A stretch of 64,000 nt of DNA, from NCBI RefSeq assembly GCF_006438955.1, contig NZ_RCZK01000006.1:62001-126000 (forward strand), written 5' to 3'. Source of the stretch: Sphingomonas oligophenolica. GTDB taxonomy: Bacteria; Pseudomonadota; Alphaproteobacteria; Sphingomonadales; Sphingomonadaceae. Every line of letters starts with the position of its first letter. The first letter of the stretch is position 1. A model generated the notes under the pieces. The model had not been told where the DNA came from, ran no database searches, and saw only the letters and a list, made by a program, of their open reading frames with translations. Made by a program: the position numbers and the translations under genes. This document shows, in pieces, positions 32,093 through 41,428 of this stretch.

Positions 32093-33018
32093 GCACATCC
32101 TGGCACGATCGCCTCCTCGGCGGTTTCCGCAAGACGTCCGACCGGCTCGTCGGCAACCTCGCGGGGCTCGGTGGCGCGCGGCTCGACGAGGCGACGCTCG
32201 ACGATATCGAGGAGGCGCTGATCGCGTCCGATCTCGGTCCCGAGACCGCGGGGAAAATCCGCACCCGCCTCGCCGAGGGGACGTTCGAGCGCGACATGGA
32301 GGAACTCGGCATCCGCCTCGTCGTCGCCGAGGAAGTCGAGAAGGCACTCGCGCGCGTCGCGATCCCGCTCGAGGTCACCGCCTTCCCCCGCCCACAGGTG
32401 ATCCTCGTCATCGGCGTCAACGGATCGGGCAAGACCACCACGATCGCCAAGCTCGCGCACCTGCTGATGGAGCAGGATTACGGGGTCATGCTCGCCGCGG
32501 GCGACACCTTCCGCGCCGCCGCGATCGGGCAGTTGCGCACCTGGGCCGAGCGCGTCGGCGTCCCGATCGTCACCGGCCCGGAAGGCGGCGATGCCGCGGG
32601 CGTGGTGTGGGATGCGGTGAAACAGGCAACCGAGACCGGCATCGACGTCCTGATCGTCGACACCGCCGGCCGCCTCCAGAACAAGCGTGAGTTGATGGAC
32701 GAACTCGCCAAGATCCGCCGTGTGCTCGGGCGGATCAACCCCGCGAGCCCGCATGACGTCGTCCTCGTCCTCGATGCGACCACCGGCCAGAACGCGCTCA
32801 GCCAGATCGAGGTGTTCAAGGAGGTCGCGGGCGTCACCGGCCTCGTCATGACCAAATTGGACGGCACCGCGCGTGGCGGCGTCATGGTCGCGGCGGCGGA
32901 GAAATTCGGCCTCCCCATCCACGCGATCGGCGTCGGTGAGGCGATGACCGACCTCCGCCCGTTCGACGCGCACGAAGTCAGCCGGATCATCGCCGGTGTC
33001 GAAGGGGTGAAGAAGTGA
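32089..33018 (+). CDS. ftsY: Signal recognition particle receptor FtsY
   Basis: A 309-residue FtsY consisting of the NG domains only: the N helical bundle (residues 1-100), then the GTPase with G1 at about 108-116 (GVNGSGKTTTIAKLA), DTAGRLQNK, and TKLDGTARGG, and the membrane-contacting C-terminal segment. The acidic A domain seen in E. coli is absent, as in many alphaproteobacteria. It receives Ffh-ribosome complexes at the inner membrane. Translationally coupled to mtaB. Confidence 0.95.
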   Translation: MSTSWHDRLLGGFRKTSDRLVGNLAGLGGARLDEATLDDIEEALIASDLGPETAGKIRTRLAEGTFERDMEELGIRLVVAEEVEKALARVAIPLEVTAFPRPQVILVIGVNGSGKTTTIAKLAHLLMEQDYGVMLAAGDTFRAAAIGQLRTWAERVGVPIVTGPEGGDAAGVVWDAVKQATETGIDVLIVDTAGRLQNKRELMDELAKIRRVLGRINPASPHDVVLVLDATTGQNALSQIEVFKEVAGVTGLVMTKLDGTARGGVMVAAAEKFGLPIHAIGVGEAMTDLRPFDAHEVSRIIAGVEGVKK

Positions 33019-33020
33019 TC

Positions 33021-33087
33021 TGTTCCTCCGCGAAGGCGGGGATCCAGCCCTACCGTAGAACTGGACCCCCGCCTTCGCGGGGGAACA
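33021..33087. repeat. Inverted repeat, family D (CCCGCCTTCGCGGGGGAACA)
   Basis: Arms at 33021-33047 and 33061-33087 (TGTTCCTCCGCGAAGGCGGG ... CCCGCCTTCGCGGGGGAACA) are near reverse complements. They lie directly after the ftsY stop and before yciB, so they may attenuate read-through between the two. Confidence 0.78.
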
Positions 33088-33097
33088 AGGATTTTAA

Positions 33098-33802
33098 ATG
33101 ACGACCCGCAAAACATCCTCCCCCGGCCTGCGCATGGCGATCGACTACGGCCCGCTGCTGGTGTTCTTCGCGATCACCTTCGTCGCCCCTGCCGAGCCGA
33201 TGCGCGCGCTCGTCGCCGCATTCACGCGCACGCTGAACGACCTCACCCGCGTCGAGGCGCTGCTAATCGCGCGCGTCATCTGCGCGACCGCGGGGTTCGT
33301 GATCGCGACCGTGATCGCGATGGCGGTATCGAAGGCGAAGCTCGGCACGATCTCGCCGATGCTGTGGATTTCAGGCGCGCTGGTCGTCGTGTTCGGCGGG
33401 CTCACCATCTATTTCGCCGATCCGCGCTTCATCAAGATGAAGCCGACCTTCGTCTATGCGATTTTCGCGAGCGTACTCGTGTTCGGGTTGATCACCCGCC
33501 GTCCGCTGCTCCAGCAGTTGCTCGGCGCGGCCTATCCGGGGCTGACCGAGGCGGGCTGGATCAAGCTCACCCGCAACTGGGCGATCTTCTTCGTCGTCAT
33601 GGCGATCGCCAACGAGCTGGTCTGGCGCTGGACCGCCGCGACGATGAGCGACACCGCCGCCTTCCGCGCGTGGACGCTCTACAAATTCCCCGGCTGCGTC
33701 GTCATCACGCTGCTCTTCGCCTTCGCGAACATCCCGATGCTGATGAAGCACGGCCTGAATTTGGAAGGCGATGCCGTCCCCACCATCCCCCCGGAAGCGT
33801 AA
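33098..33802 (+). CDS. yciB: Inner membrane-spanning protein YciB (septation protein A)
   Basis: A 234-residue polytopic membrane protein with five or six helices. The family N-terminus is RMAIDYGPLLVFFAITFV, followed by FGGLTIYFADPRFIKMKPTF, NWAIFFVVMAIANELVWR and WTLYKFPGCVVITLLFAFAN. YciB is linked to cell envelope and septum synthesis in E. coli. Placement after ftsY is common in alphaproteobacteria. Family D repeats separate it from ftsY. Confidence 0.92.
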   Translation: MTTRKTSSPGLRMAIDYGPLLVFFAITFVAPAEPMRALVAAFTRTLNDLTRVEALLIARVICATAGFVIATVIAMAVSKAKLGTISPMLWISGALVVVFGGLTIYFADPRFIKMKPTFVYAIFASVLVFGLITRRPLLQQLLGAAYPGLTEAGWIKLTRNWAIFFVVMAIANELVWRWTAATMSDTAAFRAWTLYKFPGCVVITLLFAFANIPMLMKHGLNLEGDAVPTIPPEA

Positions 33803-33838
33803 CGCCCTTCCGGTCGAAAGAGTCGGGATGCCTGCGGC

Positions 33839-34600
33839 CTAGTCGGCCAGAAACGCCGCCATCGCCGCGCCCATTTCGGGCTTCACCACCGAACTCATGT
33901 GTCCGCCCGGCACCTCGGCATAGACCGCGTCGGGCAAGACATCGACCAGCGCGGTCGCCGAACCGTTATCGCTATCCTCCGCGCCGCACAGCACCTGGAT
34001 CGGGATCGCGAACGTCCTGATCGTTTCCAGCGGCGTGTCCGCAAATGTCTCGATGATCCCGAGCAGCGCGACGGGATCGCCCCCCGTCGTCTTCAGGAAC
34101 GCCTCGACCATCCACGCCGGGCTGCCCTGCGGATGCTGGCCGAGCTTGGTCAGGATGTCGCGGAAATGCCCCGCGCGCCGTCCGGTGTCGGTGAGCCCTT
34201 CGAGCCCCATCCCGCCGATGATGACCCGGCCCGGCGTCGCTCCAGTCGCGAGCATCCGTGACACCGTCCGCGATCCGAGCGAATAGCCCCCGAGGTCATA
34301 ATCGGTCAGCTCCAGATGCGCGACGAAGCCCATCGCGTCGCGGGTCAGCCGATCGCGCGGATAAGCGGCCGGGTCGTGCGGCTTGTCGCTCGCGCCATGC
34401 GCGCGAAAATCGAGCATCAGCACCCGGCGCCCCGCTGCGACCAGCGCCGCGGCGTGGCCGTAACGCACCCAGTTCGTATACGCGTCCGACATGAACCCGT
34501 GGAGCAGCACCACGGGCCGCCCCTCCCCCATCGCGTACCACGCCAGCCGCACGCCATCGTCCGCGTCGAAAAACTGCGGTTCGGGTCGGATCAGGGTCAC
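33839..34600 (-). CDS. Alpha/beta hydrolase
   Basis: A 253-residue alpha/beta hydrolase. It has the oxyanion loop LLHGFMSD, an RAHGASDKP turn, the nucleophile Ser in GGYSLGSRT, an acid in LCGAEDSDNG, and the base His in VPGGHMSSV. No signal peptide is visible. The start chosen is GTG at 34600, because AAGGA stands seven bases before it and the frame beyond shows no conserved sequence; an ATG 18 codons upstream is the alternative. The substrate is unknown. It is divergent from the marR-emrAB operon and could share its operator region. Confidence 0.83.
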   Translation of the reverse strand: MTLIRPEPQFFDADDGVRLAWYAMGEGRPVVLLHGFMSDAYTNWVRYGHAAALVAAGRRVLMLDFRAHGASDKPHDPAAYPRDRLTRDAMGFVAHLELTDYDLGGYSLGSRTVSRMLATGATPGRVIIGGMGLEGLTDTGRRAGHFRDILTKLGQHPQGSPAWMVEAFLKTTGGDPVALLGIIETFADTPLETIRTFAIPIQVLCGAEDSDNGSATALVDVLPDAVYAEVPGGHMSSVVKPEMGAAMAAFLAD

Positions 34601-34686
34601 GCGCGATTCCTTCGGCAATGGAAGTCGCCCCGTACCCGCAACGCAATCGCGCATGCAAACTGCGCATGTGTCAGGGCTTCACTTAT

Positions 34687-34700
34687 ATAAGCATGCTTAT
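34687..34700. promoter_or_regulatory. Palindromic operator before marR
   Basis: ATAAGCATGCTTAT is a perfect 14-bp palindrome inside an AT-rich tract, ending three bases before the first ATG of the MarR gene. MarR proteins commonly bind such palindromes over their own promoter, so this is the likely autoregulatory site for marR-emrA-emrB. Confidence 0.55.
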
Positions 34701-34703
34701 TAT

Positions 34704-35156
34704 ATGGGCGTCATGAAAGATGCCACCGCCTTCCTGATCAGCGATGTCTCACGCCTGCTCCGACGCCGCTTCGACGAGCGCGCCCGCGCGATCGGGGTGA
34801 CCCGCCCGCAATGGCGCGCGCTGACCGCGCTGTCCCGCCACGAGGGGATCAACCAGGGTGGGCTGGCCGACCTGCTCGAAGTCGAACCGATCACGCTGTG
34901 CCGGATGGTCGATCGACTCGAGGAGGCGGGCCACGTCGAGCGCCGCCGCGATCCGGGCGACCGGCGTGCGTGGCGGATCTACCTGACCGATCGGTCGCGC
35001 CCGCTGCTCGACCAGCTCAAGGCGATCGGGGACGACGTCTTCGCGGTCGCCTTCGCCGGGTTCGACACCGCCGAACGCACCGCGCTCGCGGCCGCACTCG
35101 GGCAGATGCGCGACAATCTCTCCTATGCCGACAAGGACCAGACCGCCCATGGCTGA
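34704..35156 (+). CDS. MarR family transcriptional regulator
   Basis: A 150-residue regulator (147 if the second ATG at 34713 is used). The winged helix is clear: ITLCRMVDRLEEAGHVERRR with a DPGDRRAWRIYLT wing. N- and C-terminal helices form the dimer interface. It overlaps the start of the emrA-like gene by eight bases and so belongs to the operon. The palindrome just upstream suggests it represses the pump genes until a ligand binds. There is no clear ribosome site; the transcript may be nearly leaderless. Confidence 0.88.
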   Translation: MGVMKDATAFLISDVSRLLRRRFDERARAIGVTRPQWRALTALSRHEGINQGGLADLLEVEPITLCRMVDRLEEAGHVERRRDPGDRRAWRIYLTDRSRPLLDQLKAIGDDVFAVAFAGFDTAERTALAAALGQMRDNLSYADKDQTAHG

Positions 35157-36255
35157 TGCCGACCCCCAGCGCGATCTGCGCGCCGACACCGCCGCCCCTG
35201 CGCCGCATGACGCGGTGGCCGACGTGGCGATCACGCCGGAACCCGCCAAGCCGAAGCGCAAATGGCTGCGGACGGCAATCATGGTCAGCGTACCGCTCCT
35301 GATCGCGATCGTCGGCGGGTATTTCTGGCTGACCTCGGGCCGGTTCGTGTCGACCGACAACGCCTATGTCGGGCAGGACAAGGTGTCGGTGTCGTCCGAT
35401 GTCGCGGGGCGGATCGTCGCGGTGAACGTCCGCGAGAACCAGCAGGTGAAGGCGGGCGATATCCTGTTCCGGATCGACCCCGAACCGTACCAGATCGCGG
35501 TCAGCCAGGCGAACGCCTCGATCGCCAACGCGCAGGTCGATGTGGCGGCGCTCCAGTCCAACCTGCGCGGCACCGGTGCCGACATCCAGGCGGCGCACGA
35601 TGCGATCCAGAATGCGCAGCAGGATTACGATCGGCAGGCGCAGTTGATGAAGCAGGGCTTCACCACCCGCGCGCGGCTCGAACAGTCGCAGCACGGCCTC
35701 GAACAGGCGCGCGCGCAACTCGCCAACGCGCAGGCGACCGCCGACGAAGCCCGCGCCAGGCTGTCGACCGGCGCCGCGGTCCCTGGCACCGCGCCCGCGA
35801 TCGCCGCCGCGCAGGTCCAGCGCGACAAGGCCGCGCTCGACCTCAAGCGCACGGTCGTGCGCGCGCCGATCGACGGCACGATCAGCCAGTCCGATCGGCT
35901 TCAGGTCGGCGCGATGATGGTGACGGGGCTGCCCGCAGTGACGATCGTCGCCAACGGCCGGTCGTGGGTCGAAGCGAATTTCAAGGAAGACGAACTCAAC
36001 AAGATGCGCGTCGGCCAACCCGCGACGCTCGCGTTCGACGCCTATCCCGGGCTGAACCTGAAGGCGCATGTCCAGTCGATCGGCGCGGGCACGGGCAGCG
36101 AATTCTCGATTCTCCCCGCGCAGAACGCGACCGGCAACTGGGTCAAGGTCACGCAGCGGATCCCGGTGCGGATCGCGATCGACGACAACAGCCCCCGCCA
36201 GCTGATCGCGGGTCAATCCGCCCACGTCACCATCGACGTCCGCGGGGTGAAATAA
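35149..36255 (+). CDS. HlyD/EmrA-type membrane fusion protein
   Basis: A 368-residue periplasmic adaptor. One N-terminal membrane helix (AIMVSVPLLIAIVGGYFWL) is followed by a lipoyl-like half motif (VSVSSDVAGRIVAVNVRENQ), an alpha-helical hairpin of about 80 residues, and the second half motif (VRAPIDGTISQSDRLQVGAM) with a beta barrel. With the adjoining EmrB-like pump and an outer-membrane channel it would form a tripartite exporter for hydrophobic toxins. The ATG at 35149 lies inside the end of marR. Confidence 0.92.
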   Translation: MADADPQRDLRADTAAPAPHDAVADVAITPEPAKPKRKWLRTAIMVSVPLLIAIVGGYFWLTSGRFVSTDNAYVGQDKVSVSSDVAGRIVAVNVRENQQVKAGDILFRIDPEPYQIAVSQANASIANAQVDVAALQSNLRGTGADIQAAHDAIQNAQQDYDRQAQLMKQGFTTRARLEQSQHGLEQARAQLANAQATADEARARLSTGAAVPGTAPAIAAAQVQRDKAALDLKRTVVRAPIDGTISQSDRLQVGAMMVTGLPAVTIVANGRSWVEANFKEDELNKMRVGQPATLAFDAYPGLNLKAHVQSIGAGTGSEFSILPAQNATGNWVKVTQRIPVRIAIDDNSPRQLIAGQSAHVTIDVRGVK

Positions 36256-36261
36256 GCCGTC

Positions 36262-37875
36262 ATGGCCAGCAACGCCGCGGCCCCGGGCAAGCGAATCGAT
36301 CCGCTCGCCGAAGTCCCCTCGACGCAAGAGGCGGAGCCGTTCGAGGAGCGCGCCGCGCTCCACACCTCGAACAAGGCGCTGCTGACGTTGGGCGTCATGG
36401 CCGCGACGATCATGCAGATTCTCGATTCGACGATCGCCAACGTCGCGCTGCCGCATATGCAGGCCTCGCTCGGCGCGACCGCGGATACCGTCACCTGGAT
36501 CCTAACGAGCTATATCGTCGCCTCGGCGGTCGCGATCCCGATGACCGGCTGGCTGTCCGACCGGATCGGATCGCGCAACCTGTTCCTGGTCGCGGTGGTC
36601 GGCTTCGTCGTCGCCTCGATGCTGTGCGGGCTGGCGACGGGACTGGTCGAGATGGTGCTCTTCCGCGTGCTTCAGGGAGTGTTCGCGGCGTTCATGAATC
36701 CGCTCAGCCAGACCGTGATGATGGACATCAATCCCAAATCCAAACAGGCGAGCGCGATGTCGATCTGGGGAATGGGGATCATGATCGGCCCGATTCTGGG
36801 GCCGGTGATCGGCGGCTGGCTGACCGACAATTATAGTTGGCGCTGGTGTTTCTACGTCAACGTGCCGGTTGGCATCGCGTGCTTCGCGATCCTGTTCGCG
36901 CTGCTGCCCTCGCGCGGGTTGGTGCGCCGCAAGTTCGATCTCTTCGGCTTCGCGCTGCTGGCGATCGCGATCAGCTTCTTCCAGCTGATGCTCGATCGCG
37001 GTCAGACCCAGGACTGGTTCCAAAGCTGGGAGGTCCGGATCGAGGGCGGCATTGCGCTCGCTGCGGCATGGATGTTCGTCGTCCACATCGTCACCGCCAA
37101 GAATCCGATGTTCGAACGCAGCCTGTTCCGGAACCGCAACCTCGTGACCGGCATCGGCTTCATGCTCGTGATCGGCGTGCTGATGACCGCGACGCTCGCG
37201 CTGCTCCCGCCGATGCTCCAGCGGCTCTACGGGTATCCCGTGCTCGCGACCGGCATCCTGATGATGCCGCGCGGGATCGGGATCGTCAGCAGCATGTATC
37301 TGGCGGGCTGGTTGATGGCGAAGAATGTCGATCCGCGGCTGATGGTGATGGGCGGGCTGGCGATCGCGGCATTCTCGCTGTGGCAGATGACAGGCTGGTC
37401 GCTACAAATGGATTCTACCCCCTTCGTCACCACCGGGATCGTCCAGGGGTTGGGGTTGGGACTGATCTTCATCCCCTTGAACGTCACCGCGTTCGGCACC
37501 CTCGCGCCGCACAAGCGCACCGAGGGCGCGAGTCTGATGAACCTGTCGCGCAACGTCGGCGGCTCGGTCGGCATCTCGATCGTCACCGCGCTGCTCGCGC
37601 GCAACATCCAGACGACGCATTCGGTGCTCGCCCCCCACATTCCCGCGGCGGGCCTGACCGCGAGCGACCCGCTGGTGACGTCGATTACCGGGGGCTCGAC
37701 CGACAGCCTGCTCGCGATGGCGGACGCGGTGATCAACCAGCAGGCGGCGATGATCGCCTATCTCGACGACTTCAAGTTTATGATGATCATGACCGCGGTC
37801 GCGATCCCGCTCGGGCTACTGCTCAAACGACCGAAGGGCGCGGTCAAGGCGGACCCCGACGCGATGGGACATTAA
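36262..37875 (+). CDS. EmrB/QacA-type MFS drug exporter
   Basis: A 537-residue DHA2 exporter with 14 predicted membrane helices. It has the DHA2 signature (IMQILDSTIANVALPHMQAS), motif A (GWLSDRIGSRNLF) and motif C-like GMGIMIGPILGPVIGGW. It lies six bases downstream of the adaptor gene and is the last gene of the marR-emrA-emrB operon. It probably exports hydrophobic drugs or endogenous toxins using the proton gradient; the substrate is unknown. Confidence 0.92.
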   Translation: MASNAAAPGKRIDPLAEVPSTQEAEPFEERAALHTSNKALLTLGVMAATIMQILDSTIANVALPHMQASLGATADTVTWILTSYIVASAVAIPMTGWLSDRIGSRNLFLVAVVGFVVASMLCGLATGLVEMVLFRVLQGVFAAFMNPLSQTVMMDINPKSKQASAMSIWGMGIMIGPILGPVIGGWLTDNYSWRWCFYVNVPVGIACFAILFALLPSRGLVRRKFDLFGFALLAIAISFFQLMLDRGQTQDWFQSWEVRIEGGIALAAAWMFVVHIVTAKNPMFERSLFRNRNLVTGIGFMLVIGVLMTATLALLPPMLQRLYGYPVLATGILMMPRGIGIVSSMYLAGWLMAKNVDPRLMVMGGLAIAAFSLWQMTGWSLQMDSTPFVTTGIVQGLGLGLIFIPLNVTAFGTLAPHKRTEGASLMNLSRNVGGSVGISIVTALLARNIQTTHSVLAPHIPAAGLTASDPLVTSITGGSTDSLLAMADAVINQQAAMIAYLDDFKFMMIMTAVAIPLGLLLKRPKGAVKADPDAMGH

Positions 37876-38141
37876 GTTTGCGCGAAAGGGGCATGACAAT
37901 CTAACCAGATTCGAATCGCGGTACGGCAACGGTTGGCAACATTTGCCCATGATGGGCTCCGCGCGGTGGATTGCGCGGGCCAGCGATAACCCGACACCCG
38001 CGCCAGATATGGAATTTCGTGGGCCATGTGGCGACGGCGGAGGGGTTCACCACGAGCAGGTCGTTGGCGGCCCGCCCACGCCACCATTCACTGCGCACGG
38101 TCCCCCTCCCCGTCGCGGGGGGGATTTGCTAGAGACCCCCC
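37876..38141. other. Intergenic region without a recognised gene
   Basis: 266 bases between emrB and miaB. Short open frames on the minus strand show no family pattern. A GATTCGAATC motif at about 37911 resembles a tRNA T-loop, but no acceptor, D or anticodon arm surrounds it. Nothing further is supported. Confidence 0.5.
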
Positions 38142-39464
38142 ATGAAATCCGCCCCCAAGACCTTCCACGTCAAATCCTTCGGCTGCCAGATGAACGTCTA
38201 TGACGGCGAACGGATGGCCGAACTCATGGCCGCCAACGGCCTCACCCATACCGACGACGCCAGCGCAGCCGACCTCGTCGTGCTCAACACCTGCCACATC
38301 CGCGAACGCGCGACCGAAAAGGTCTATTCGGACATCGGACGGATCCGCAAGGAAGCCCGGCGCGATCACGGCAACGACCCGATGATCGCGATCGCGGGTT
38401 GCGTGGCGCAGGCCGAGGGGGCGGAGATTGTCGCCCGCGCCAAGATCGATATCGTCGTCGGCCCGCAGGCGTATCACAATCTCCCCGCACTGGTCGGCCA
38501 GGCCGCGCGGGGCGAGGCGGCGCTCGATACCGACATGCCGGTTCTGTCGAAATTCGGCCAGCTTCCCGCGCGGCGAAAGGTCGGGCCGAGCGCGTTCCTG
38601 ACCGTTCAGGAAGGGTGCGACAAATTCTGCACCTATTGCGTTGTCCCCTACACCCGCGGTGCCGAGGTCAGCCGCCCCTTCGCCGGAATCGTCGACGAAG
38701 CCCGGGCGCTCGTCGATGCGGGCGCGCGCGAGATCACGTTGCTCGGCCAGAACGTCAACGCGTGGGACGATGGCGGACGTGGATTGCACGACCTGATCGC
38801 CGACCTCGATCGCATCCCCGGCCTCGCGCGGATCCGCTACACCACCAGCCACCCCAACGACATGCGCGACGGCCTGATCCGCGCGCACGCCGAGGTCGAG
38901 GCGCTGATGCCGTTCCTCCACCTCCCCGTCCAATCGGGCAGCAGCCGCATCCTCAAGGCGATGAACCGCAGCCACACCCGCGACAGCTACCTCCGCCTGC
39001 TCGACCGTGTCCGCGCCGCGCGCCCAGATATCGCGCTGTCGGGCGATTTCATCGTCGGCTTCCCCGGCGAAACCGAGCAGGATTTCGAGGACACGCTCAG
39101 TCTCGTCGCCGAGGTCGGCTATGCGCAGGCGTACAGCTTCAAATACAGCCCCCGCCCCGGCACCCCCGCCGCCGACATGCCCGATCAGATCGCGCCCGAG
39201 ATCATGGACGAGCGCCTCCAGCGCCTCCAGGCCGCCCTCAACCGCGACCAACAGGCGTTTAATGCCCATACGGTCGGCCGCACCTGCGACGTGCTGATCG
39301 AACGCCGCGGCAAACTGCCCGGCCAGATGCTCGGCAAATCGCCGTGGCTGCAATCGGTCCACCTCCTCACCGACGCCGCAATCGGCGACATCGTAACCGT
39401 CGACCTGACCCGCGCAGATCCCAATTCGATGGCAGGGGTCGAGCGGGTGGCGGTGGCGGCGTGA
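38142..39464 (+). CDS. miaB: tRNA i6A37 methylthiotransferase MiaB
   Basis: A 440-residue radical SAM methylthiotransferase. The N-terminal UPF0004 domain has the auxiliary-cluster cysteines (C15 in SFGCQMN, NTCHIR, AGCVAQ). The radical SAM motif is C159-DKF-C163-TY-C166, and a TRAM domain ends the chain. It converts i6A37 to ms2i6A37. It is the first gene of the conserved miaB-phoH-ybeY-corC string. No repeat insertion is seen here, in contrast to the paralogue MtaB. Confidence 0.96.
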   Translation: MKSAPKTFHVKSFGCQMNVYDGERMAELMAANGLTHTDDASAADLVVLNTCHIRERATEKVYSDIGRIRKEARRDHGNDPMIAIAGCVAQAEGAEIVARAKIDIVVGPQAYHNLPALVGQAARGEAALDTDMPVLSKFGQLPARRKVGPSAFLTVQEGCDKFCTYCVVPYTRGAEVSRPFAGIVDEARALVDAGAREITLLGQNVNAWDDGGRGLHDLIADLDRIPGLARIRYTTSHPNDMRDGLIRAHAEVEALMPFLHLPVQSGSSRILKAMNRSHTRDSYLRLLDRVRAARPDIALSGDFIVGFPGETEQDFEDTLSLVAEVGYAQAYSFKYSPRPGTPAADMPDQIAPEIMDERLQRLQAALNRDQQAFNAHTVGRTCDVLIERRGKLPGQMLGKSPWLQSVHLLTDAAIGDIVTVDLTRADPNSMAGVERVAVAA

Positions 39465-39483
39465 TCGCGCTGCGGACGTAGAA

Positions 39484-39521
39484 CACCGGAACCGGTGCGG
39501 CGTTCGGGCAACGCTGCCCGA
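39484..39521 (+). terminator. Tandem hairpins after miaB
   Basis: Two small hairpins follow the miaB stop: CACCGG-AA-CCGGTG (39484-39497) and TCGGGCA-ACGC-TGCCCGA (39504-39521). They have no T-run. The rest of the 244-base gap to phoH shows no gene. They may end miaB transcription or mark a processing point. Confidence 0.35.
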
Positions 39522-39708
39522 CGATCGATCGCGGCGCATAATTTAGCACTGTCCCTTGGTCACTTAGGCTGTCAGTCTCGCCGATGATGCAACTGCGCCA
39601 CCGCGACTCGGTTCTCTTGAACGCCCCGCGCGCTGCCCCGATCTTCGCTCTCCCGGTTTTGCCCCGTCGCACCCGCGACGACGGCCCGCCGCGCCCTGAA
39701 AGGATTGC

Positions 39709-40707
39709 ATGAGCCGCAAGCCCCTCCCCGCCCAGTCCGGCCAGCGCAGTCGCGTCGAACTGCTCTTCGACAAGCCGCAACTGCTCGTCCAGCTCTTCGG
39801 TCAGTATGACCAGAATCTGGTCGCACTCGAAAACCGCCTCGGCGTCTATATCACCGCGCGTGGTAACAAGATCGGGCTTGAGGGGACCGCCGAACAGGTC
39901 GCGGTGGCGCGCGACGTGCTCCATGATCTCTACGCCCGCGTCCAGCGCGGCGAGGATGTCGATGCCGGGCTGGTCGACGCCTCGATCGCGATGAGCGCCG
40001 AACCGACGCTCGCTGGCATCCTCAGCGCCGATGGGGTCCGCCAGCCGTCGATCATGATCCGCACCCGCAAGAAGACGATCGTCCCGCGCACGCCTGCGCA
40101 GGCGCATTACATGCGCGAACTGACCACCCACGACATGATCTTCGCGCTCGGGCCAGCGGGCACCGGCAAGACTTATATCGCAGTGGCGCAGGCTGTGTCG
40201 CAGCTCATCACCGGCAGCGTCCAACGCCTGATCCTGTCGCGCCCCGCGGTCGAGGCGGGTGAGAAGCTGGGCTTCCTGCCCGGCGACATGAAGGAAAAGG
40301 TCGACCCGTATCTGCGCCCGCTCTACGACGCGCTCCACGACTGCCTGCCCGCCGAACAGGTCGAACGCCGGATCGCGAGCGGCGAGATCGAGATCGCACC
40401 GATCGCGTTCATGCGCGGTCGCACGTTGGCCGACGCATTCATCATCCTCGACGAGGCGCAGAACACGACGCCCGCGCAGATGAAGATGTTCCTCACCCGT
40501 TTCGGCGAGAACAGCCGGATGGTGATCTGCGGCGACCCCAACCAGACCGATTTGCCCGGCGGTGTCGCCGCGTCGGGCATCGCCGACGCGACCTATCGGC
40601 TCGAGGGCATCGAAGGCATTTCGATGACCCGCTTCACCGCGGCCGACGTGGTCCGGCATCCGATTGTCGGGCGGATCGTCGAGGCCTACGAGGGAGCCGC
40701 CACTTGA
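39709..40707 (+). CDS. PhoH family ATPase (YbeZ-like)
   Basis: A 332-residue PhoH protein. A KH-like N-terminal part precedes the P-loop (FALGPAGTGKTYIAVAQAV), the Walker B segment (AFIILDEAQNTTPAQMK) and a sensor (MVICGDPNQTDLPGG). YbeZ/PhoH works with the RNase YbeY in rRNA maturation. The ATG has GAAAGGA close upstream. Normally ybeY follows directly, but here a VapBC module lies between them. Confidence 0.93.
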   Translation: MSRKPLPAQSGQRSRVELLFDKPQLLVQLFGQYDQNLVALENRLGVYITARGNKIGLEGTAEQVAVARDVLHDLYARVQRGEDVDAGLVDASIAMSAEPTLAGILSADGVRQPSIMIRTRKKTIVPRTPAQAHYMRELTTHDMIFALGPAGTGKTYIAVAQAVSQLITGSVQRLILSRPAVEAGEKLGFLPGDMKEKVDPYLRPLYDALHDCLPAEQVERRIASGEIEIAPIAFMRGRTLADAFIILDEAQNTTPAQMKMFLTRFGENSRMVICGDPNQTDLPGGVAASGIADATYRLEGIEGISMTRFTAADVVRHPIVGRIVEAYEGAAT

Positions 40708-40744
40708 CGTAGCGGGATATCCTTTATATTACTAGGGATATCCC
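40704..40744 (+). promoter_or_regulatory. Promoter and double operator of the second VapBC module
   Basis: TTGACG (40704-40709, overlapping the phoH stop) and TATTAC (40727-40732, 17-base spacing; TATATT is an alternative) make a plausible promoter. Two GGGATATCC sites (40714-40722 and 40735-40744) have centres 21 bp apart, so they lie on the same face of the helix, flanking the -10. This is the classic layout for cooperative antitoxin-toxin autorepression. Confidence 0.55.
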
Positions 40745-40754
40745 GGGGATCGAC

Positions 40755-41036
40755 ATGGCATCGCTTTTCATAAAGGATACCGGCACCGCAGCGCTGGCTA
40801 CCGAAATCGCTGAACAACTCGGCACGACAAAAACCGAGGCGGTGAGGCGCGGCTTGCAGTGTCTGGCGCACCACAAGGCTACGGAGCAGGCCGCCCCCAC
40901 CGGCAGCACGGTCGACTGGCTGCGCGACTATCGCGCCCGCCACCCTCTGCCAGATCGCGAAGCACTGAAACTCGGCAAGGCATTCTTCGATTCGCTGTCC
41001 GATGAGGAAGATGACCTCGGCCCGTGGCTCCGGTGA
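40755..41036 (+). CDS. VapB-like antitoxin (type II)
   Basis: A 93-residue protein. The N-terminal ribbon-helix-helix-type segment (MASLFIKDTGTAALATEIAE, GTTKTEAVRRGLQCLAHHKA) matches the PSK/Rv0623-like VapB group, and the acidic C-terminus (FFDSLSDEEDDLGPWL) would bind the toxin. This is a different antitoxin family from the AbrB-type one at 25849. Double palindromes precede it. Its TGA overlaps the vapC GTG. Confidence 0.8.
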   Translation: MASLFIKDTGTAALATEIAEQLGTTKTEAVRRGLQCLAHHKATEQAAPTGSTVDWLRDYRARHPLPDREALKLGKAFFDSLSDEEDDLGPWLR

Positions 41037-41428
41037 ATCTCTTCGTTGATGCCTCGGCGATGGTTGCCATGCTCACGCTGGAGGACGATTTCGAGGAACT
41101 CGGCGACAGGTTGGATATCGCCGAGCACCGGATGACATCGGCAATGGCGATCTGGGAAACCACCATCGCGCTCAGCATCGGACGCGGGATCATGATGGAT
41201 TTCGCCAGGCAAGACGTCACGAATTTCATCGCAGCGCGGGGCGTCGCCATCGTCCCGATCGGCGAAAAGGAGGCCGATGCGGCGCTGGAAGCGCATCGCC
41301 GCTTCGGCAAGGGACGCCACCCCGCCCGGCTCAACATGGGCGATTGTTTCGCCTATGCCTGTGCCAGGACCAACGACGCCCGCCTGCTCTACAAGGGCAC
41401 GGATTTCTCCAAGACGGACCTGGCATGA
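41033..41428 (+). CDS. VapC-family PIN-domain toxin
   Basis: A 131-residue PIN ribonuclease. The acidic residues are in FVDASAMVAML, AIWETTIALS, NMGDCFAYACA and KGTDFSKTD, the order of the VapC active site. The GTG at 41033 overlaps the antitoxin stop (GTGA). Its own TGA overlaps the ybeY ATG (ATGA). Thus antitoxin, toxin and ybeY form one coupled chain. The toxin looks intact. Confidence 0.87.
   Translation: MNLFVDASAMVAMLTLEDDFEELGDRLDIAEHRMTSAMAIWETTIALSIGRGIMMDFARQDVTNFIAARGVAIVPIGEKEADAALEAHRRFGKGRHPARLNMGDCFAYACARTNDARLLYKGTDFSKTDLA

Noticed and set aside
37905..37925. tRNA-like T-loop sequence GATTCGAATC after emrB
   Set aside because: No acceptor, D or anticodon arm can be built around it.
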